NCBI RefSeq assembly: GCF_002817655.1
Contig: NZ_NWQK01000002.1
Coordinates: forward strand, 328,663-392,662
Direction of reading: 5' to 3'
Source of the DNA: Candidatus Chlamydia corallus
GTDB lineage: Bacteria > Chlamydiota > Chlamydiia > Chlamydiales > Chlamydiaceae
Length of the DNA stretch: 64,000 nucleotides
Below the pieces are notes generated by a model. The model saw nothing but the letters and a program-made list of their open reading frames with translations. It searched no databases and was not told where the DNA came from. A program made the position numbers and the translations under genes. Each line of letters starts with the position of its first letter. Within the stretch, counting starts at the first letter, position 1. Below are positions 63,075-64,000 of this stretch, in pieces.

Positions 63075-64000
63075 ATGAAATCACGATTTTCTTGGTTAGT
63101 GATCTCTTCAACACTGGCGTGTTTTAGTAGTTGCTCCTCAGTGTTTGCAGCTACTGCTGAAAATCTAGGTCCCTCGGATAGTTTTGATGGAAATACTAAC
63201 TCAGGAAACTACACTCCCAAAGCTACGACTGCCGGAGTAGACTATACTCTTACAGGGGATGTATCACTGCAAAATCTTGGGAATACTACAGTTTTAACTA
63301 ACAGTTGTTTTTCTGATTCCGCTGAAGGCCTGACCTTTACTGGAGGGGGCTATGCACTTTCTTTTCAAAACATAAAGTCTAGCGCTACGGGTGCGGCTCT
63401 TTCTGTCTCAACAGCTAATAAAAATCTTTCTCTAACAGGATTTTCAAGTCTTACCTTCTTAGCAGCTCCATCATCCGTAATTACGACTCCAACAGGGAAA
63501 GGAGCCATTAAGTGTGGAGGAGACCTCACGTTTAATAAGAACGGAACACTTCTTATTAAACAGAATTACTGTAGTGAAGATGGTGGGGCGATTTCTACAA
63601 AGAATCTTTCGCTAACAAGCAATACAGGATCCATTTCTTTCGAAGAGAATAAAGCTACTGCATCAGGGAAGAAAGGCGGTGCTATTCATGCAGCTGGTAC
63701 TGTAGATATTACAAATAATGTTGCTCCTATTCTCTTTTCAAAAAATATTGCTGAGGCTTCTGGTGGAGCCATAAATAGCACAGGAAATTGCACTATTACA
63801 GGAAACCGTGCCCTTGTATTTTCTGGAAACAGTGTTACGGGGACTACAGGAAACGGTGGAGCTCTTTCTGGAGATGCCGATCTTGCGATATCGGGGAATC
63901 AAAGCGTGACTTTCTCGGATAACCAAGCGGTAGCTAATGGTGGGGCTATTTACGCTAAGAAGCTTACTCTTTCTGCCGGGGGGGGGGGGGTTTTTGGTGG
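63075..64000 (+). CDS. pmp10: Polymorphic membrane autotransporter Pmp10, N-terminal part (cut by window edge)
   Basis: PmpG/I-group autotransporter; 308 codons present. Starts MKSRFSWLVISSTLACFSS, signal peptide ending near CSSVFAA, then GPSDSFDGNTNSGNYTPK. Passenger motifs: DGGAISTKNL, KGGAIHAAGT, SGGAINSTG, NGGAIYAKKLTL. The frame is open to the window end. At codon 302 the reading enters a run of 13 G (63978-63990) after KKLTLSA, reading GGGGVFGG. pmp10 of C. pneumoniae is known for a variable poly-G tract that switches expression; whether 13 G is the ON length cannot be decided without the sequence after 64000. Confidence 0.93.
   Translation, partial: MKSRFSWLVISSTLACFSSCSSVFAATAENLGPSDSFDGNTNSGNYTPKATTAGVDYTLTGDVSLQNLGNTTVLTNSCFSDSAEGLTFTGGGYALSFQNIKSSATGAALSVSTANKNLSLTGFSSLTFLAAPSSVITTPTGKGAIKCGGDLTFNKNGTLLIKQNYCSEDGGAISTKNLSLTSNTGSISFEENKATASGKKGGAIHAAGTVDITNNVAPILFSKNIAEASGGAINSTGNCTITGNRALVFSGNSVTGTTGNGGALSGDADLAISGNQSVTFSDNQAVANGGAIYAKKLTLSAGGGGVFG
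63978..63990 (+). repeat. Poly-G tract (13 G) inside pmp10
   Basis: Thirteen consecutive G starting exactly at a codon boundary (codon 302 of pmp10), followed by TTTTTGG. Typical slipped-strand phase-variation tract. Confidence 0.95.

Overview
This window is from Chlamydia (Chlamydophila) pneumoniae. The evidence is a run of polymorphic membrane protein (pmp) genes with GGAI/FxxN repeats, a truncated pmp12, a frameshifted pmp17 and a poly-G tract in pmp10, plus the syntenic chlamydial blocks proS-dapL, LOG-MYG1-HIT-HEAT, aroG-artJ and phnP-hflX-mtaB-glgB, and several families known to me only from C. pneumoniae. The orientation is opposite to the CWL029 numbering as I remember it, running from about CPn0500 down to pmp10. 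Locus numbers are from memory.

Layout. Positions 1-5,734 hold the 5' part of proS, a species-specific secreted-type protein, a lipoprotein-like gene, a DUF167 gene, an orphan ABC-type solute-binding protein and dapL. Positions 5,975-15,260 hold a small basic protein with host-PP1-like docking motifs, a DUF1207-like outer membrane protein, a LOG-family protein, a MYG1/HIT overlapping pair, a HEAT-repeat protein, a sodium:solute symporter and a small hydrophobic protein. Positions 15,471-29,520 hold aroG with an otubain-type deubiquitinase, the ArtJ lipoprotein, two Inc-like proteins, a phnP-like hydrolase, hflX, mtaB, a gene with a glycosyl-hydrolase-like C-terminal module, and glgB. Positions 29,627-36,100 are a three-gene island of C. 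pneumoniae-type host-interaction proteins: a multi-hairpin Inc-like protein, a protein I equate with the adhesin LIPP/CPn0473, and a 769-residue neighbour. Positions 36,263-48,010 are pmp18-17-16-15. Positions 48,401-51,906 are a decaying cluster of one paralogous family. Positions 52,107-64,000 are pmp14, 13, 12, 11 and the start of pmp10, which ends in a 13-G tract at the window edge.

How it fits together. Housekeeping genes (tRNA charging and modification, meso-DAP and aromatic synthesis, glycogen branching) alternate with genes aimed at the host: autotransporters, Inc-like membrane proteins, a deubiquitinase and disordered effector-like proteins. The strongest new signal is in 31,605-36,100. 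Two adjacent proteins carry dense eukaryotic linear motifs: two ITIM-like sites and an NPF in one, and four YxxP sites, a YEEI, two NPF and a PLPPLP in the other. This looks like a paired phosphotyrosine/endocytic docking system. Upstream, a 183-residue protein carries a GILK...KHVHW pair like the docking elements of PP1 regulators. No tRNA, rRNA, insertion sequence, prophage or CRISPR array was seen.
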